A stretch of 64,000 nucleotides of DNA from Paragyromitra xinjiangensis (GCA_038503065.1 JBCAMK010000011.1:372001-436000), one strand, 5' to 3'. Positions 1-14,303 are shown, counted from the stretch's first letter. The notes: generated by a model from the letters alone, not told the origin. Translations and numbers: made by a program.

Positions 1-3000
1 CGTATCATAGTCTAGTTGATTGTGGAAAACGAGGGTGAGGTGAAGTATAATCAAATCCACCCTTGATACATACTCGAGCTCTCTTTAGTCACTCAAATTC
101 CTCAATCTCAAATTCTTTGCCTTAGCTACCAAGGGCTCTGGGTTACCCCTCCTTTGTCAAATAGGGCATTAACTCAGTGCTCACTATCATAAGCCAGGAA
201 AATGAACTTGGAAGTCGAGATGGAAGCCAAACTGAAAGCCAGCGCAGCCTAATTGGGTAGGTGCTAGAGGGTACATCTCGAGCTCCAAAACCTCCCGTTT
301 TGCAACTGGCTCAAGCGGAAACCGCCCGACCCGACCCGGCTTTTCACTTGAACTTTACTCATAAAACTAACTAGCGCTATGCTGGAAGCTTCTTCAACCG
401 CAAGTGTGCACATGTGTGCTATTAGTCACAACTAATTATAAGGTCAGGACTCTATGTAACTTTAATTCCTTTAGGCAACGCAAGCTTCTTGAACAAAAGC
501 ACAATAATGATCTCATAATCATCATAATCAAGGGAATTAGTGAACTCTGATATGAATTTCGAATTTTGGTAGCAGATAACCGGTGAAAAAGCTCGAGTCC
601 TTCCGTCGGAATAACGGTATCGGCCGGTAAGCTGCCGGCCGGGCTAGGGTATTTTATTCCGGTTAGTTCACCTACACAGTCATTTTTCCAGGTCTATAGG
701 AAGGAATATTCATCTTTGACGATCGTAACTCATAAGGTATATAGTGCGATTACCAAGCATGGTTGTTAATTGTTTTCTACGGATTAGTAATATAATAAGA
801 TCGATCACTAATAGAACTTAGGCATAGAGAATCTAAGCTTCTAAGGCTTCCATGGTAGCGCTATCTAAAATTATCTCTTACCTAATTAAAGCGGTTTAAT
901 ATTTCTAGGAGGCGATCTAGTGATTAGACGTATAGGGGCTAATTAACATGAAGGCAAGACGTAGATTTTTTTTTCTTTCTTCTAAGGCGTGAGGCATGCC
1001 CTCATTCATTTTACTTGCTTACTTTCTCATTTCAGATGGTATTCAATTATTTAGTGGGATTCTATGGGGTCGAATCACTATAAGCTGGCCATGGCCGGAG
1101 GAAACTTCATTCAATAGGACCGCAGCTAGGAAGAAATCTGAGAGTTGGAATTTGTTTCTTCTACGTTAAATATAGAAAACCAGAGATTGTATAAGTTTTT
1201 ATTTCTCCCCTCAAGCTATTACAGCGCAGCTTTCCCAGCTTCTTGACACTTCTCGAATTTTTTCCATACTACTCATGTGTGGCCCTTAGAAAGGGGTACC
1301 AGCTGCAGAAAAGTCTATCAAGCTAAGCCTACTACGTTTCTAAACTTCTATAGTATTTTATGCTCCCTTAGATATTATGTTAATATAATGGTTTGTGTCG
1401 CTTGAGGAGAGTTGTTCGTTGCCAACTATGGGAGGCCAAAATACGCGAACTTTTGGCCGTGTTTACGGTTGCTGGAAACGTTTTGCATGAAGATTTAATT
1501 TGTTAAAATATGATATCTCGGGTAAACACTTCTCGGTACGAGGGATTTACGATGTGTGCATTCACTGAGAATCCGCTCCAACCTTTTCGATAGTCGAGAA
1601 TTCGATCGGGAGATCTGTTCAATAGTATGAAAATGTTTCTGCGTGAATCTTGTCTATAATCTTGACTATCTTTGAAGAGCGATAACGATCAAATCGAGCG
1701 TGAATCACGTCAAAATGCGGCTTCTTGATCACAACCTGTACGAGATGTTTTTGCGTCGCCACTCGCATCGTGCAATTCGACAATGAAGCTTAACCATCTA
1801 GATCCCACCTGTCCTATAGCAATTTGTGTTTTCGTGACACGTTACATCCGAGGCTACATATCTTGTGGCACTGGAGAAGAAGGAAATTTACAACCTACCC
1901 AACAGTTCCCCTACGATATGGTATGTCTCTGTTCCTCGGCTAGAAAAATCCGAACCTCCACTCACCTTTCCCTTGAAACCTTCAGATATCCAGCCTTGTT
2001 CCTCCTCGTTGATGGCCCAGTCTAGAAGTAATCTATCGCAAGGTGCTGGGTTGCACTGGCCGTGGTCGCCGATCATGATCATTGATATCGTCACGTAACT
2101 CGGAAACGGTGTGTTAACTGATGCATTTGTGCTGCAATTAATATACTTGTAATCTCGAGTCGTAACTACCGTATCAACAACAGCTGCTAACAAGGAATAG
2201 GTGGTCAAGAATCCATCCACAGACAAACGTAACTTAGAGTTGATGGTTGCTCTAAGAAAACTCTAGAGAAAAAAGCGAGTTTCGTGGGCAAGGTCCCTGC
2301 CAAAAACCCAACAATGATATCGATAGCAAGGTAAAACCAGGTACTCGACTCTTGGGTGCTCGGTCGTCTATCATTCAGCATTCTTAACTTTGGTGATATA
2401 CCCCATAGCCCTTTGAATACGAGCTGTCGTCGCTTACCTGGTAGGTAGGCCTCCTGTACTGCCCAGTGCCCACAAGGTATACGACCTTGCGTGTTGAGCA
2501 AACTATCGTGCTAGAAGGAATGCCGAAGTGTAAATAAATTTGCACCTTGTGTCGCAGTTTTGGCCTGTTTCCGATCAGTTCTCGCCTACGATTGGGTTCC
2601 CACGGTCAAATCTATTTATGAGAGTAGTATGCTTCGGAGATGCAGTGACAATTCAGGGAAAACTAGGATCAGCCCTCGTGTTCAAACGCACGCAATGTCG
2701 CAGAATCTCTTAACGTTACCACTATCTCATCTGTAACTCGAGAGCGAGGGATTTTGGGGTATCTCAGCCTAGTAACCCGTAAATGTCAGCCAAGAATATC
2801 ACATTCGGCGACGTACGAGCACGTAGCCAGTGGCGGTGAGGGGCCTTGCATGATCGCCAAGGTCTTCGCCGTAAGTGTAGCTAGGCCAAAGTGCTGCAGC
2901 ATTTGCAGCCGGGGAAACACTTGTTAGTGATAGGAAACTAAAATATACAGGCTGCTTTGCGATAAAACCCAAGGTATCGTCGGTGAAGAAGTAAATCAAT

Positions 3001-3611
3001 CCTCTTACAGCGCCTGTTTTCCTTGAACGATACGAGGATTCTAGGGCCAGATATCCACTCATCTCCAAACGAGTGGCACAAAACACCTTGCAGTGCACAC
3101 ATTCCAGTACTAGCGCCCTGGTGACTGCAGCTGGTTGCTCCGGTTGGTCATTGCTTTTCTCACCGCCTCGTGGGATGGCTGCAGATCTTTCGGGAGTTCA
3201 GGACCACCAGTCGAACCTGGGGCAATGGCCTCGGAAATTTGGAACCATTTCTGCCTGGTTGCAAGCAAGCTGCTGACAAATCTACGCAGCCACATGTGGC
3301 GAACAACACTTTGCTATAAGCGGGAGCGAGGCTTGGCGATTTGACCCAGATCATATACGCAGTCACTGTCGATCACTCGCCGATGTTATAATGGATGTTT
3401 TCTTCATTAGACATAAATTCCTCTATGAACATTATAAATTTACATACATTGTGGTTCTCGTACCTTCGGTGTTCTAAAAAAAAGCTATCTTTGCTGCAGC
3501 AACTTCCAGCGCATCCCTTCGCCAGACATCCAGACACCCATGTTATCATCTCGAACCCTCCCCATGCTCCTAGTTTATGCCCGAGACCCCGAGCACTGCC
3601 CTCTCTCTGAC
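1..3611. other. Gene-poor AT-rich spacer
   Basis: No coding sequence that I can support. Open frames are short, mostly lack an ATG, and show no family motif. The sequence looks like degraded repeat or intergenic DNA. Nothing more specific is recognisable. Confidence 0.6.
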
Positions 3612-4989
3612 TTAATAGCCTCGCTCTGCCAGGAAGTTCGTAACATCCCCCAAGAACTGAGGACCAGAATGGTGAAACAAAAGCTGATGACCAGTCCTCG
3701 GATAGACCTTGAAGTCATAGCTCGCAGCCTTGGGAATGCAGTCGTAGGCCAGTGCAGGACTATCGTCGCAATGGAGGCCGCAAAACGTGGCGTCCTCTTT
3801 GGCTCTCCGCGTTAGCGAGCTGCTTAAAAATGTTATAAACAAATTTACCCGTATAACTTACGATCTCCGTTACCAATAAAGACGTGACCCTTATACTCCG
3901 GCGCTGCTGACATGTGCAATACCAAAGTGATTGCAGCACCCAATGAGTCAAAGTCACGATTCTCAAAATCGTAAACCAATTGCTCGTGGTCATAGTCACC
4001 GTAGTAACAGGCAACAACCCGCGATTGCAAGGTGGAAGTCGACTGATACGTACTAGGGATATCGCGCCATTTCTCCGGATCAATTTGGTTTGCAGGGGCC
4101 TGAAGGCCTGCAAGAAACCCTGGATAGAGCCAGAGTGCATTATGAGTAAACCCGTACAGGATTAGTGCCTCAGTATCGTCAGGGTATTGGTCGGCAAGTG
4201 AATTGAGAGTAGCACCGCCAATCGAAAAGCCAACCCCAACGATATGAGTCCATTTCTTGCTCCCGATTAATCCAGCCTTTAAGAGCTCAATCAATTTGTG
4301 AGTGGTAACAACATGAGCCTGAACTTGTGCTTCCACAAGGCCATCTGGTCGCGTGCTGTTTCCAGCACCTGCGATTGAACATATATCAGTACTATTCACG
4401 AGAAACAACCTTAATTCAGTCGAGGTTCTAGGTTTTACAAACTGACCAATCAGATCCCAAGAAAAAGTAGCCCAGCCAGCCTCATTCATTCTTTTCGTCC
4501 AACTATAGGTCTCACCATTTACTGGCCAGTCCCTGCGAATAAAATCATTAATATGGTTAGAGACTCATAAATATAGAACAGGTACGCGTACCACATCATA
4601 GAGTTATATGTAGCACCATGAATAAGGAACTGGATAGTATCTGATCGACGCCCCGCAATCCTATGCTCACTACCCGGGGTGCATAGGCGGGTGCTGATGT
4701 TGTACGTGCCAGTTACAAGAATCTTTTTGGTACCAAGAGCATGAAATAAGCCAATGTCGTAATCGACACTGTCACTAGTGTATGTTTTATCGCTCGTTTG
4801 TTCAAGGGTAATCGGGATGACTCGCGATACACATTCAGCACTCCACTCCGTGGTTGTCACCCACTCAACAGGATCATGAAGTTGGAATGTATTTTGGAGA
4901 TGCGTCGCAGCCCCCGCATCCGGGATTCTGAATCCGGCAGCGAGAAAAGAAAAGCAGGAAATAACAGATATGAAAACACTCGATCCCAT
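3612..4989 (-). CDS. Secreted alpha/beta hydrolase, four exons
   Basis: Spliced model 4989-4592, 4532-4447, 4368-3862 and 3802-3612 gives 393 aa in a continuous frame. The N-terminus has a hydrophobic signal peptide ending near residue 28. His124-Gly125 in an HGATYN context is the usual oxyanion-hole HG motif of fungal alpha/beta hydrolases. GFSIGG near residue 208 is the nucleophile elbow (Ser210), and His369 in a TGH context is the likely catalytic His. All three introns (59, 78 and 59 nt) have GT-AG ends; the middle one is a multiple of three and reads through without a stop. Splicing it out restores the expected D-x-x-G-x-G-N-S stretch before the elbow. Likely an extracellular esterase or lipase-like enzyme; the substrate cannot be read from sequence. 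It lies alone in repeat-rich DNA. Confidence 0.85.
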
Positions 4990-7900
4990 TTTGTAAACTC
5001 AAGCGGTTCCGTCTCCGCCAAAAAAAATTCCAGGGCTACCTTGACACTTTGAAAACAAGCGACGTTTTTATACAACCGTGTCTGCTACGTTTACTTTGAG
5101 CTCAAGCTACTCTCCGTGAGATGGCCAGTAATAATAAAAAAATAAACTTGCAATAAACCCGAGTAAATTTATGCCCGTTTCAAATTCCACCTGGTGTATT
5201 GTAGGCGAAGTCACGGAATAGTATCGTGGATCTTGTGGAAACATCGAAAACCCACGACCAAATTAAGTGTGGCTTCGGTAGGAAATTACATGGTAAGTAC
5301 CCCTACGGCTGTGCGCCGATCGCTTCTTGCCGAACTCCGCGCCCAATCGTCCTCTTCATTTTGGCCACACGGAAATAATAACTAAACTACCTTGACAAAT
5401 TGACACCAGGCTAGGGGATATCGCTGATGTTAGCCGGGCCCCAGAGGCCAGGACCGAAGAGCGTTGGTTCGGAGGATATATTGGTAAATCGTGGGCGGAA
5501 TACTATGGTTATAATTACAGTAAAAATGGGTACGAAGTACTTTCTAAAAAAATAAAAGTGGAGGTACACATTTTGGTTACTCTAGCCACCCGAAAAGTCG
5601 CCGGTCTCCGTATTCCATTCCATCCGATCCCTAAAAAAAGACGAAAGATATCCTAGAGCTCTAAGTTACAACCCGAAACTAAATTACTCGATGTAGTAGT
5701 TTAGAATTACGTCGATGGTATGTAGCGACGGTTTGAGCGTCATGACACTCGTATCCGATTTTCTTGGGCCCACTAGTGGGGGATCGATACGGAGTGAAGT
5801 GATAACACGAAGTACTTGTCTTAAGATATGAAAGTAGAAATTTGGGGCTCTGGCCTCTCAGCATCAATAAGAGTGATATCAAGGGATCAGCGATGGCTTG
5901 GTTACTATTTTTTGGGCGCTGTGCAATTGCAATTGTTTCATGAGTTGGCTTGTCACTCGGCGCGCCCTGGTAGGGAATAGGTCAAATAGGGATTCGCGAG
6001 ATTCCTGGGGAGCTGATCTCATAAAGAACAAGAGAGTGTAGGGATTCGTTCCTGATTACTGTGGTAGCCGACGAAGGTGAGAAATCACAAGCTCAACGCG
6101 CGCGAGTCTTCACATCTACAATGCGTTACGGCTGTCGACTGATATCTTGAAAGGTATCCAACTCAGCTCTTTTTATTTTGAGATTCTCAGCCATCATGAT
6201 TTTCGATAACTATAGTTTATGACGTCGAATTAAGTATCCCGACAGCATAAGGGGCTGATTCAGCTCGGCCGCTAAGATCTGAATACGGTCGGTCAAACCT
6301 GATCGTCAGTACCTCCCCCCGGCGAATCAATTATCCGATAGCAAGGAAAGTCTTGCAGGAAGTGCACAAACGCATGCTTTGTGCTCCCAGTAACGTTGTT
6401 CGGCAGATACGGCTGCAGTGTTTCTTGTATCTAGCCCATCTGGCAGGGCGCGAAGATGCTTTGCTCTCACAATGTTTCTAGGACTCAGAGCATGTGACTG
6501 AAGGGGTATGAGAAGCTCTTTCTGAACCTAGGAAGAATAGGCTATAGTAGAAGTTAGTCACGCTAGTTTAGCATCTAGAACATATCGATAAAAGGGACTA
6601 TTTCTAAGGGTTTCTTAATTATGCCATGTCAATTCACACGGGCTGTATAGTAGTAGTAGTTCGGGCAAGTCCTACGCGAGAGATCACTTAGGCAATGATT
6701 CCCTGTTTGAAAAAGGTGTCTTTTTGGGATGGAAGCAAAATCAGCCAAAAGAAGCTTAATTTGGCCGTTTGTGTGCGTCATGCGGAGGCGGCTTTTGCGA
6801 TGGGCGATTTCCCTACCGCCTACATTACATGGCTTACCGGTCCATCTCACTCTACCAATATGTGGATATGTGGTGCTCGCCACGCAATTACGTGCGCTGC
6901 CACTGCCCTGTCATCCCGGTATCAGAACTGCGTATTTCTCACCCACATATAAGAAATACGGTCCGATTTTTTTTTAACTTTTCCTCAGCCGTTAACTCGC
7001 GGAATTCTTACTCTTTATTTCCCCCGCTGCCGGCAACCGAACTAGCTTGCATCTGTCCTGGCTCTTTCTTTATCTATTTGTAAAATGCGTGTCACCTACC
7101 ATTGCAGGACCTACTCAATGTATTGCCCAAATAGTGTGGGAGATAGTAATATGTTCGTCAATGCAAGGATGCTCATCGATCAGTGACACCTACAGCCTTG
7201 ATCAGAAAAAATCCCACTGTCTACTATCCTCCAACCAGATCCACAAAGAGATGCATTCTTGCAGGAAAAGCCACTCACCGGGAATTACAGATTCTAGAAC
7301 AGCTCGATTTTGGAAATACGGATTCGATTTCCGATTCCACTATGTAATAACATCTCGCTTTCATGAATCGATTTTGCATATCATATGCAGGTGGTAAGGA
7401 AGTTAGGGATTGCGCTTTTTGACCCTACATACTGGGCAAGGTACCGGCAGGTAACTCGCGTTTTTTGTACGATATCGTAGTCTTGATCCTCGATTTCCCG
7501 CCTCGCCGTACTTGACCTGAGGCTCGGGAAACACATAATCTATGCCCATTTTTAGGAATAATCGTGACTTATGGGGAAATAGGAGGCTAGTAGCGAAAGC
7601 GATTTCCTCTACGCATCAGGGGCCTCATGCACGGTTAGCGCAACTATATATTGCCAGCTAAGGTAATCCTGAGATGTATGCACAGCTCTTACATCACTGA
7701 TTTCTCAGAAACTAATGCTACATACTGTGGGAAGACCGAGTACCTGATCTTATGATAAGAGATTATTTGACTGATATATCTTTTTGAAAAGATAGGAAAA
7801 GGTAAGCAAGATATGCAGACTAAGACCGCTAAAGACGATTGGTGTTTAGGAATGGTATTTCTATCCTACCTAAAAAAAGGATGGGGAATATCCTCTTGAC

Positions 7901-8361
7901 AAGCATGGAAGAAGGGGGGGTGTCTTCCTGGTAAACAAAGTTCGTCCGGGAGAACAGTTTGTATCACCACCACACGTGTGGCCCTGGCTATGAAAGCCCG
8001 GGCTCTGGAATCCCAACAGCACCCATCTACCACCCCCAATCTACCACACCTCCCCCACGTTCATGCATGTATCAAATTCCTCAAGGCTAACCGTATACAA
8101 AACCGAGCACTGCCTTCGCAGGAGTGAAACGCGTGCGACTTACATCTTCTCACCTGTACCGAACGGCATTTTCTATGTTGATTCTCTGAGTCGATATAAT
8201 AGCTGTTTGAGCCCCAGAAAGTTCATTCAGTAATATCACCACCACAGTCACTGCATAGTCCCACAACTAGCTCCCTAAAGTACAAAGTTTACTTTTACCC
8301 ACGTGAAAAAGCTTTTGCCTCACTTCAATACTTTTATTCGACCTTCCAATTCGTAAAAAAT
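4990..8361. other. Gene-poor spacer between hydrolase and Myb gene
   Basis: About 3.4 kb of AT-rich sequence. Overlapping plus-strand frames at 6.7-7.4 kb have no recognisable domain and mutually inconsistent phases. The last 350 bp before 8362 contains CA-rich and CT-rich tracts typical of a fungal promoter for the Myb gene. I see nothing else. Confidence 0.5.
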
Positions 8362-10031
8362 ATGCCTAGAGAAAGAAGAAAGTGGACCGAGGCTGAGGAT
8401 GCGATATTGCGGGATGCAGTCCTGAAAGGTAAGTTCTCTCCGTTCTTTCGCATTCCCGGGATTGATAATCCACTTTTATTTCCCTCCGGAATCCACAAGT
8501 GGACCCGTAAAACAACTACTGATAATTGAATTATCAGGTGGTGAAGGAGCTTGCGACTGGCACCTTATTGCTTCATGCATCCCCGGCCGTACCAATAAGG
8601 ATTGTCGGAAAAGATGGCACTATAAAGTTGCGGCGACAGTAAACAAGGGACCTTGGGAAGTTGCTGAGGACGAAAGACTTTGGGCTGCTGTCCAAGAGCA
8701 TGGTAGCCGGTAAAAATTCCGAGTTTCGTGGTAATTTTGGACCTAATACTTACATGGACATAGATGGGCTCTAGTTGCACAGGTAGTCAAAACGAGGAAC
8801 GGCGATCGTGAGTTTTCTTATTTCCTACGAAAAGTCTTGAAACTATCCCCGAAACAATCAATAGTCTGCGATGAATATCTGGTCTAACAGTTAATGGTTA
8901 ATTAGAATGTTCAAAGCGTTGGTACGATGCACTGGACCCAAGTATTGACCACAGTCCTTGGACACCGGAAGAGGTAGGTCTAACCAAAACAAAATTCACA
9001 AAATCACGTAGTGAGAATAAAGTTCTAAGATGTATTCGAATCGATAGGATGTGAGGCTACTGGAAGCTATCGATAAACACGGGCGTAATTGGAAGGCGAT
9101 CGTTAAAGCTTACTTCCCTCGTCGGACAAGTCTGTCGGCCAAAAACAGGTATTAACTCCGAAGTTTATGGGTCTCGAAATTTGGGCCTGATGCTGATTGG
9201 TTTTTTCTGAAAAGATACTCGCTATTGATCAGGAAAATGGAACCTAAGAAGCAATCCCAATCGAGCGCCGCGAAGAAAGCCAATAATAAGCCCCTCCCCA
9301 AGCCCCTTCCCCAGCAAGAGCCTCTGGCGCGTAGTGGGGCTCCTGACCCTCGGTTCCACCCCGAAACATCGCTTCAAACAGAGGAAAACCGACAATTCCA
9401 CGCCAATATCTCTGCAGCACAATCTTCTTCGGGAACTTTGAGCGTACTCTTTGAGCCAGGCTGCCAGCAATACAACGCGAGCAATCCCAACGGCGATGAA
9501 CGGCTTACCTTTGGAAGCCCTCTAATCAGTCAAAAACCTACGTCTGATGAAGCTTCATATACCCCGTCATCTTCCGAATGTCCTCCACTTTCACCTACGG
9601 ATTGGTCTGGACTAGCATCTGCCAATACCGCGACTTCGGAGGCAAGCTTTCCTATTGCGACACCTCCAAGTTCCAATGAGGATATGTCACTATTCTTCAA
9701 TGACCTCCAGTTGAACTCCCGCCTCAGCCAAGGCGACCTAGTTTCATTTGCAAATGCTAAACACACAGAGCGGATAATTTCTCGCTCGCTCTCTCTAGAC
9801 CAAAGAAACATGTCGAGTATTACAGAAATCGACTTTCGGAGAGGTGCCATGACCCCCCGATCTTCGAGTGGCAGAGCTAGTATGAATTCAAGCACGATGG
9901 GGGATGGAAGCAACACAGGCTCCCGCATAGTTACAGTTCTCATCAACTCCGAGATCCCAGAAACGGTGAACAGTATAGTGAACCAAATAGGAAGGGAAGC
10001 TGGTGTTAGCATTGCCATCCATCTGGAATGA
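8362..10031 (+). CDS. Three-repeat Myb-type DNA-binding protein
   Basis: Exons 8362-8428, 8538-8709, 8764-8807, 8906-8973, 9048-9148 and 9215-10031 join in frame to 422 aa. Three SANT/Myb repeats follow each other within the first 160 residues. Repeat 1 starts KWTEAEDA and contains [11 protein letters not shown], repeat 2 starts GPWEVAEDE and ends [10 protein letters not shown], and repeat 3 starts [15 protein letters not shown] and ends SAKNRYSLL. The spaced Trp residues, acidic first helix and KRW recognition helix are those of R1R2R3 Myb proteins. The C-terminal 260 residues are Ser/Thr/Pro-rich without a known fold, as expected of an activation or regulatory region. Likely a nuclear transcription regulator. 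All five introns are short and lie within the DNA-binding domain. The ATG is the first in frame before repeat 1. Confidence 0.88.
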
Positions 10032-13000
10032 TTTAGGTAATTGCGGATATTGGGTGCTTCAGGAACAGTTAGGCGTATATATGGGTGGCGTTTTGAACCG
10101 GTTCTGTTTTTGGGTTTATTTCATCTATAACTTTTACTTTCGTTATTGTTGTCTATTTTACATTCTTTTGATATTTCATTTGTTATGCACTTTGCCCTGC
10201 TAAATCTATTTTCTATCTACTACGTAGTCTTTGATATCGATCTGCCGCTGTATTACAAACTGTGACAAACCCTGGTTTGAATATATATGTATGTACTAGA
10301 AGTCGCTTTCGGTTTTGCGATGGCTTACTATCACGAGAATCGAGCCATAGTCTTATGCCCACGTTCCGGTCATTCTGATTTCCCATAATTTTTCTATATT
10401 CACCGCCGGATAGGCCGATAGCGAGACTTACCAAAGGCCTGGGAGCTACACTGCCTGAACCGTACCTTTCTAAGTACAGTGTTTCACTTCTGCAGTGGTT
10501 GATAAGCCAGCTCCCAGAAAAAGGATTGAATCGGCACCAATCAACATGCTTCAGTATGAACCTCCCATGACCTTTTACCGAAAATTGCCGAACAATTCAG
10601 CCGTGTGGGACCAGAGTAATACCCGTTATTTTGGTAATTCGAATAAGTATTTAAATTACTTTATCGGTACTTTAAGCTGGGAATGCTTGTGCCGTTTAGA
10701 CCGCTAATTTACTGTGCCGCCCAGCTTATCGGGATGCACCTTTTTCCAGCTAACCCGATTTAGCAAGGGCTAGGTTATCGCCAATGATCGTGATAGCATG
10801 GATGTTTCATAGTGCTGACCATCCTTTCACAGAACTGCTGAAGAGTAGTCTAGGCAGTATTTTCTGAGAAACTCTTCGCTAATAGCATACTCAAGTCTAT
10901 ATAGATCCTGTCTCGATAAGCAAGTAGTTTTTCGAGTCCTGTACCGGCTTTTCGAGCCAGTAGCAATATCGAGTGACAATCGATGATGTTTCCATACGAA
11001 GTTTTGGGGTATCAGAAATTGGAAGCGTTGGGTTTGAATACTGACATAAGGCTATCCGAACCAGAGAACCAGATCTTAGGATCACTGATCAGGCATATCA
11101 TCAAGTATCTCCCACACTTATCCGAATACATGTAAGTGTTGGTTTTTTCTGCAGGGTTATACATGTATCTATCAACGAAATCGATCGAAGGCTCGCGTCG
11201 ACGCGTCTCCTGCGATAAAGCGAGTGAGAATTGCGAGAAAGTAAAGGGCTTAGTTTGTGGTGCCTAAGGGTGTCACCTACCGCCTTGTTATATATATCCG
11301 CCTTTTGATGGTAGTTGTAAGCGAGGATTTTGTTCTGTAAATGCTTCGATCAATTCTCTTCTCCAAAGAAGTTGTGGTAAAAGTATCGGCGAAAATTCGG
11401 ATGCGACAAATACCTTATGGTATTGGCCAAGCGCACAAACCTGATCGCAGGTCAGGCACAGAAAAGATTAAAGAGAAAAGAATAGTCTGCACAGCTGTTC
11501 GGCTAGGTGGGTGACTTGCGCCATCAGTGTGGCCCTTATAGGCACCTATACACCAAAAAAAGGTATGCGTGCCCTTTGCCATAGTATGCAACTAGTCCCC
11601 GTGGGATTAAATCAAAGATAGACCAAATGGTTTGACTTAGGGGTGAGGCTTTTGGGGTGGCTAGAGAGGGACGGGAAAGATACTAAACGAACAGCCGGTA
11701 TGCTGGCTAAAAGTTAATCTCGCTGACAGTGGTAACCACAAATTCCTCAATCTAGTATAGTATCACTCTTAGAACGTAGAAGATGAATGGACCTGGTTAT
11801 AGGAAATCCAGAAAATAGAAGGAGGGTTAGTTGTATTTTGGCGAGCCCAGGTTTAGAGAATGTTCGGGAGATATGTAGCCTATAGCTAGTAATAGCGACG
11901 AACTACTTTTTAGGGAACCTATTCCTTTAAGCTTCAGGCATAGTTCTAGATTTAGGAGGCGATTGCAGTAGTGGTAACCTATCTCCTAAGCCTATAGCTA
12001 GTCGGGAATTCAAGCAAATTTTATCGCCGCGAGCCCAACATCTGATCCAAGTATGATCGAACTTGGATCTGCAGGGTTATATCCATCCTAGGGAAAGGGT
12101 TATTCGACTAGGGATGGTAGTATCTACCAACCCACAACTACCACAATGAAAACCTCCCCGAGAGCTGGGTTCTCGGATTGATTTGTATTGTACTAATTCT
12201 TTGTCTTTTATTCCGCATAATTTAGCTACCATGTCTAGATCTACTTCCCACAGTAATCACGTAAGGCATATATGGGAGCTTTTTCTTTTCAGAACTCGCG
12301 AGCTGCTAGAGATAAGGCGAATACGTGCTATAGCTGCGAAGATCTTATTATTAGTGTGTGCCAAGGGTATGAAGTTCTATATCTCTAGGGGAATGCTCCA
12401 AAACTAGCTGGCATGCACCAAAAAGCCACTATCCCGCTGTGAAATTAAATCACGTGGTATTCCATTCCTACATTGTCTCGGTATTCCAACGTATCCCGAA
12501 AGAGGAGGCTATATAAACAGAAGCGCCGAGTGACGTCAAGTGTCTCAATTTTACAGTTCAAAGATATACGATCGAGTGATATCACTAATAGGAAAATGAG
12601 CTTCTGTTGCAAAGAGCCTTTCCCTCAGTGTAGCTAGAGGTTCCGTGTTGTATGAAAGGAACAATTTTGTAGATAATAGCTGCAGCTGCAGCGCAAAACC
12701 AGGCCTAAATCAGGAAACCATATTTAGGTTAATATAAAAGGGGGTTTGGGAGATAGCGACTTTGAAATTGGAGTTTCAGTGCTGGCCGAAAGCTAGCTCG
12801 TGGAGCACCGCTTCCAAATGCTCAAACGTTTGGCTTGACCTTGAGAATGCTACGCACTAAAGCAACCTCCCACGCAAAAATATAGCTGGAGTGTAGAGTA
12901 TGGGATCCAGGCGTGATCTAAGCTATTGCGATCGAACACGACAAATATTTGATGTAACTATAGCTATAGACATATGCACGCAGGCTACGATTTGCGTATA

Positions 13001-13362
13001 TTAATGATAGCTCAATTTTTCGCCACCCACCCTCTACTGTAAGCTTAAGCATAATTAAGTGGACTATGATCACTAGTTCTAGCATTATTACGAAAGGGCT
13101 TTGACTATTGCATATTTTGTAAACGAACCAACCACTCAACGGCCACTCCTTCTCTTTCCTTTCTAATTTTAAAACCTCCTAGGTAAAAATATAGTCTCGG
13201 TGAAGGAAACCCTCCTAAGGAGGAAAAGGTCGCAAGTGATTATATGTATTTTCAATGCTTAGTCTTACCAAAGCTATAGCGTGATTAAGCTTACGCAGAT
13301 CATTCGGAGAAATACGAGCAGTCTTGGCGTTACTCGTTTCAAATTTCTAGGTTTCTCATGAC
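10032..13362. other. Gene-poor spacer
   Basis: No supported gene. The block is AT-rich, with recurrent short words such as cctatagctagt (near 11.88 and 11.99 kb), suggesting decayed repeats. It ends at the inverted-repeat element at 13365. Confidence 0.5.
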
Positions 13363-13364
13363 TA

Positions 13365-13535
13365 CAGTACCAAAAAATGGGGTGGATCTACTACCGTATT
13401 TTTAGAAAATGCTGTATTAATTCTGGAGCGCTGCTGCATTTGCTGATAAACCCCGTAGCACTGCGGAATTAATACAGCATTTTTTTAGAATACTGTAAAA
13501 ATGCTGTACTAATCGCATCCCCCTTTTTGGCACTG
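13365..13535. mobile_element. Tc1/mariner-like MITE, 171 bp, TA-flanked
   Basis: The left end reads CAGTACCAAAAAATGGGG and the right end is its imperfect inverse, CCCCCTTTTTGGCACTG. The dinucleotide TA sits directly outside both ends (13363-13364 and 13536-13537), matching the target duplication of the Tc1/mariner/pogo superfamily. Inside, a perfect 18-bp inverted repeat (13406-13423 against 13466-13483) would form a strong hairpin. There is no coding capacity, so this is a non-autonomous element. A related subrepeat lies near 13495-13515. Confidence 0.72.
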
Positions 13536-13537
13536 TA

Positions 13538-14303
13538 TCCCACTACTTTTCGTTAGACCTTCAGGTGAACTGGGTACATGCTAAATCTTCAAAATAAAAC
13601 TGATTCACATATCTCATGTTCGTCGTAAGACTACGAATGTATCGATCGATCCACTAGATTCCAAAGATTTATGCTTGTATCGGTTGCTCGTGATTGGACA
13701 ACTTAACTTTTAATGAGCCACAAGATATGTATAGAAGTCGCTATACCTTGTTTCCTCTATAAGTTTAGTTAGATATGAGAGACCCTGGCTGTGCAAGAGT
13801 CTGCTTGAACGAAAAAACAACTTAGTGACCCCAGGTTTTCATTTGGCGCGACGCTCAACGCTAAACCTAGATAGGGGATTTCCAGTATGTACTCGGCCTC
13901 CACTCACTCGGGTTTCTGATAATTGCAAAGCCACCATCGCGTTACGGCTAGGTCACAACAAAAGTCGTACTAGCGCGAGCAGAAAGTAGTGCGAGAATAA
14001 ATCCCGCCTCTTTGAGTGGATCTTAATTACTTCGTTTCCTAGAATTGCATTCCAATGTTGGATATGTGTATGTAGTACAGCCTCTGAGAGCCAGCTTTGA
14101 GCAGAGTAGAATACTAAACATATTTCATTCTCAGCGTAGCCCCAAATCAGCGAATTCTGTGCTCTCAAGAATAAGAACTCCTTACTAAATAGACCTTGAC
14201 TTTTCCCGGACTCGGTCTCTATCTACCTCTGCCTTAATCCCACAGATATATTTCAAACTCCGCCAAAGCAAGATACCAAACATCTAGAACAAGTTCCTGC
14301 AAG
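13538..14303. other. Spacer and promoter region of the O-methyltransferase
   Basis: About 770 bp without a supported gene. The last 100 bp are pyrimidine- and A-rich and precede the O-methyltransferase ATG. No specific regulatory motif can be claimed. Confidence 0.4.

Noticed and set aside
3540..3815. 91-codon plus-strand frame
   Set aside because: Antisense to the last exon of the alpha/beta hydrolase.
6695..7397. Overlapping plus-strand frames
   Set aside because: Several frames are open at once, with no motif and no splice logic joining them.
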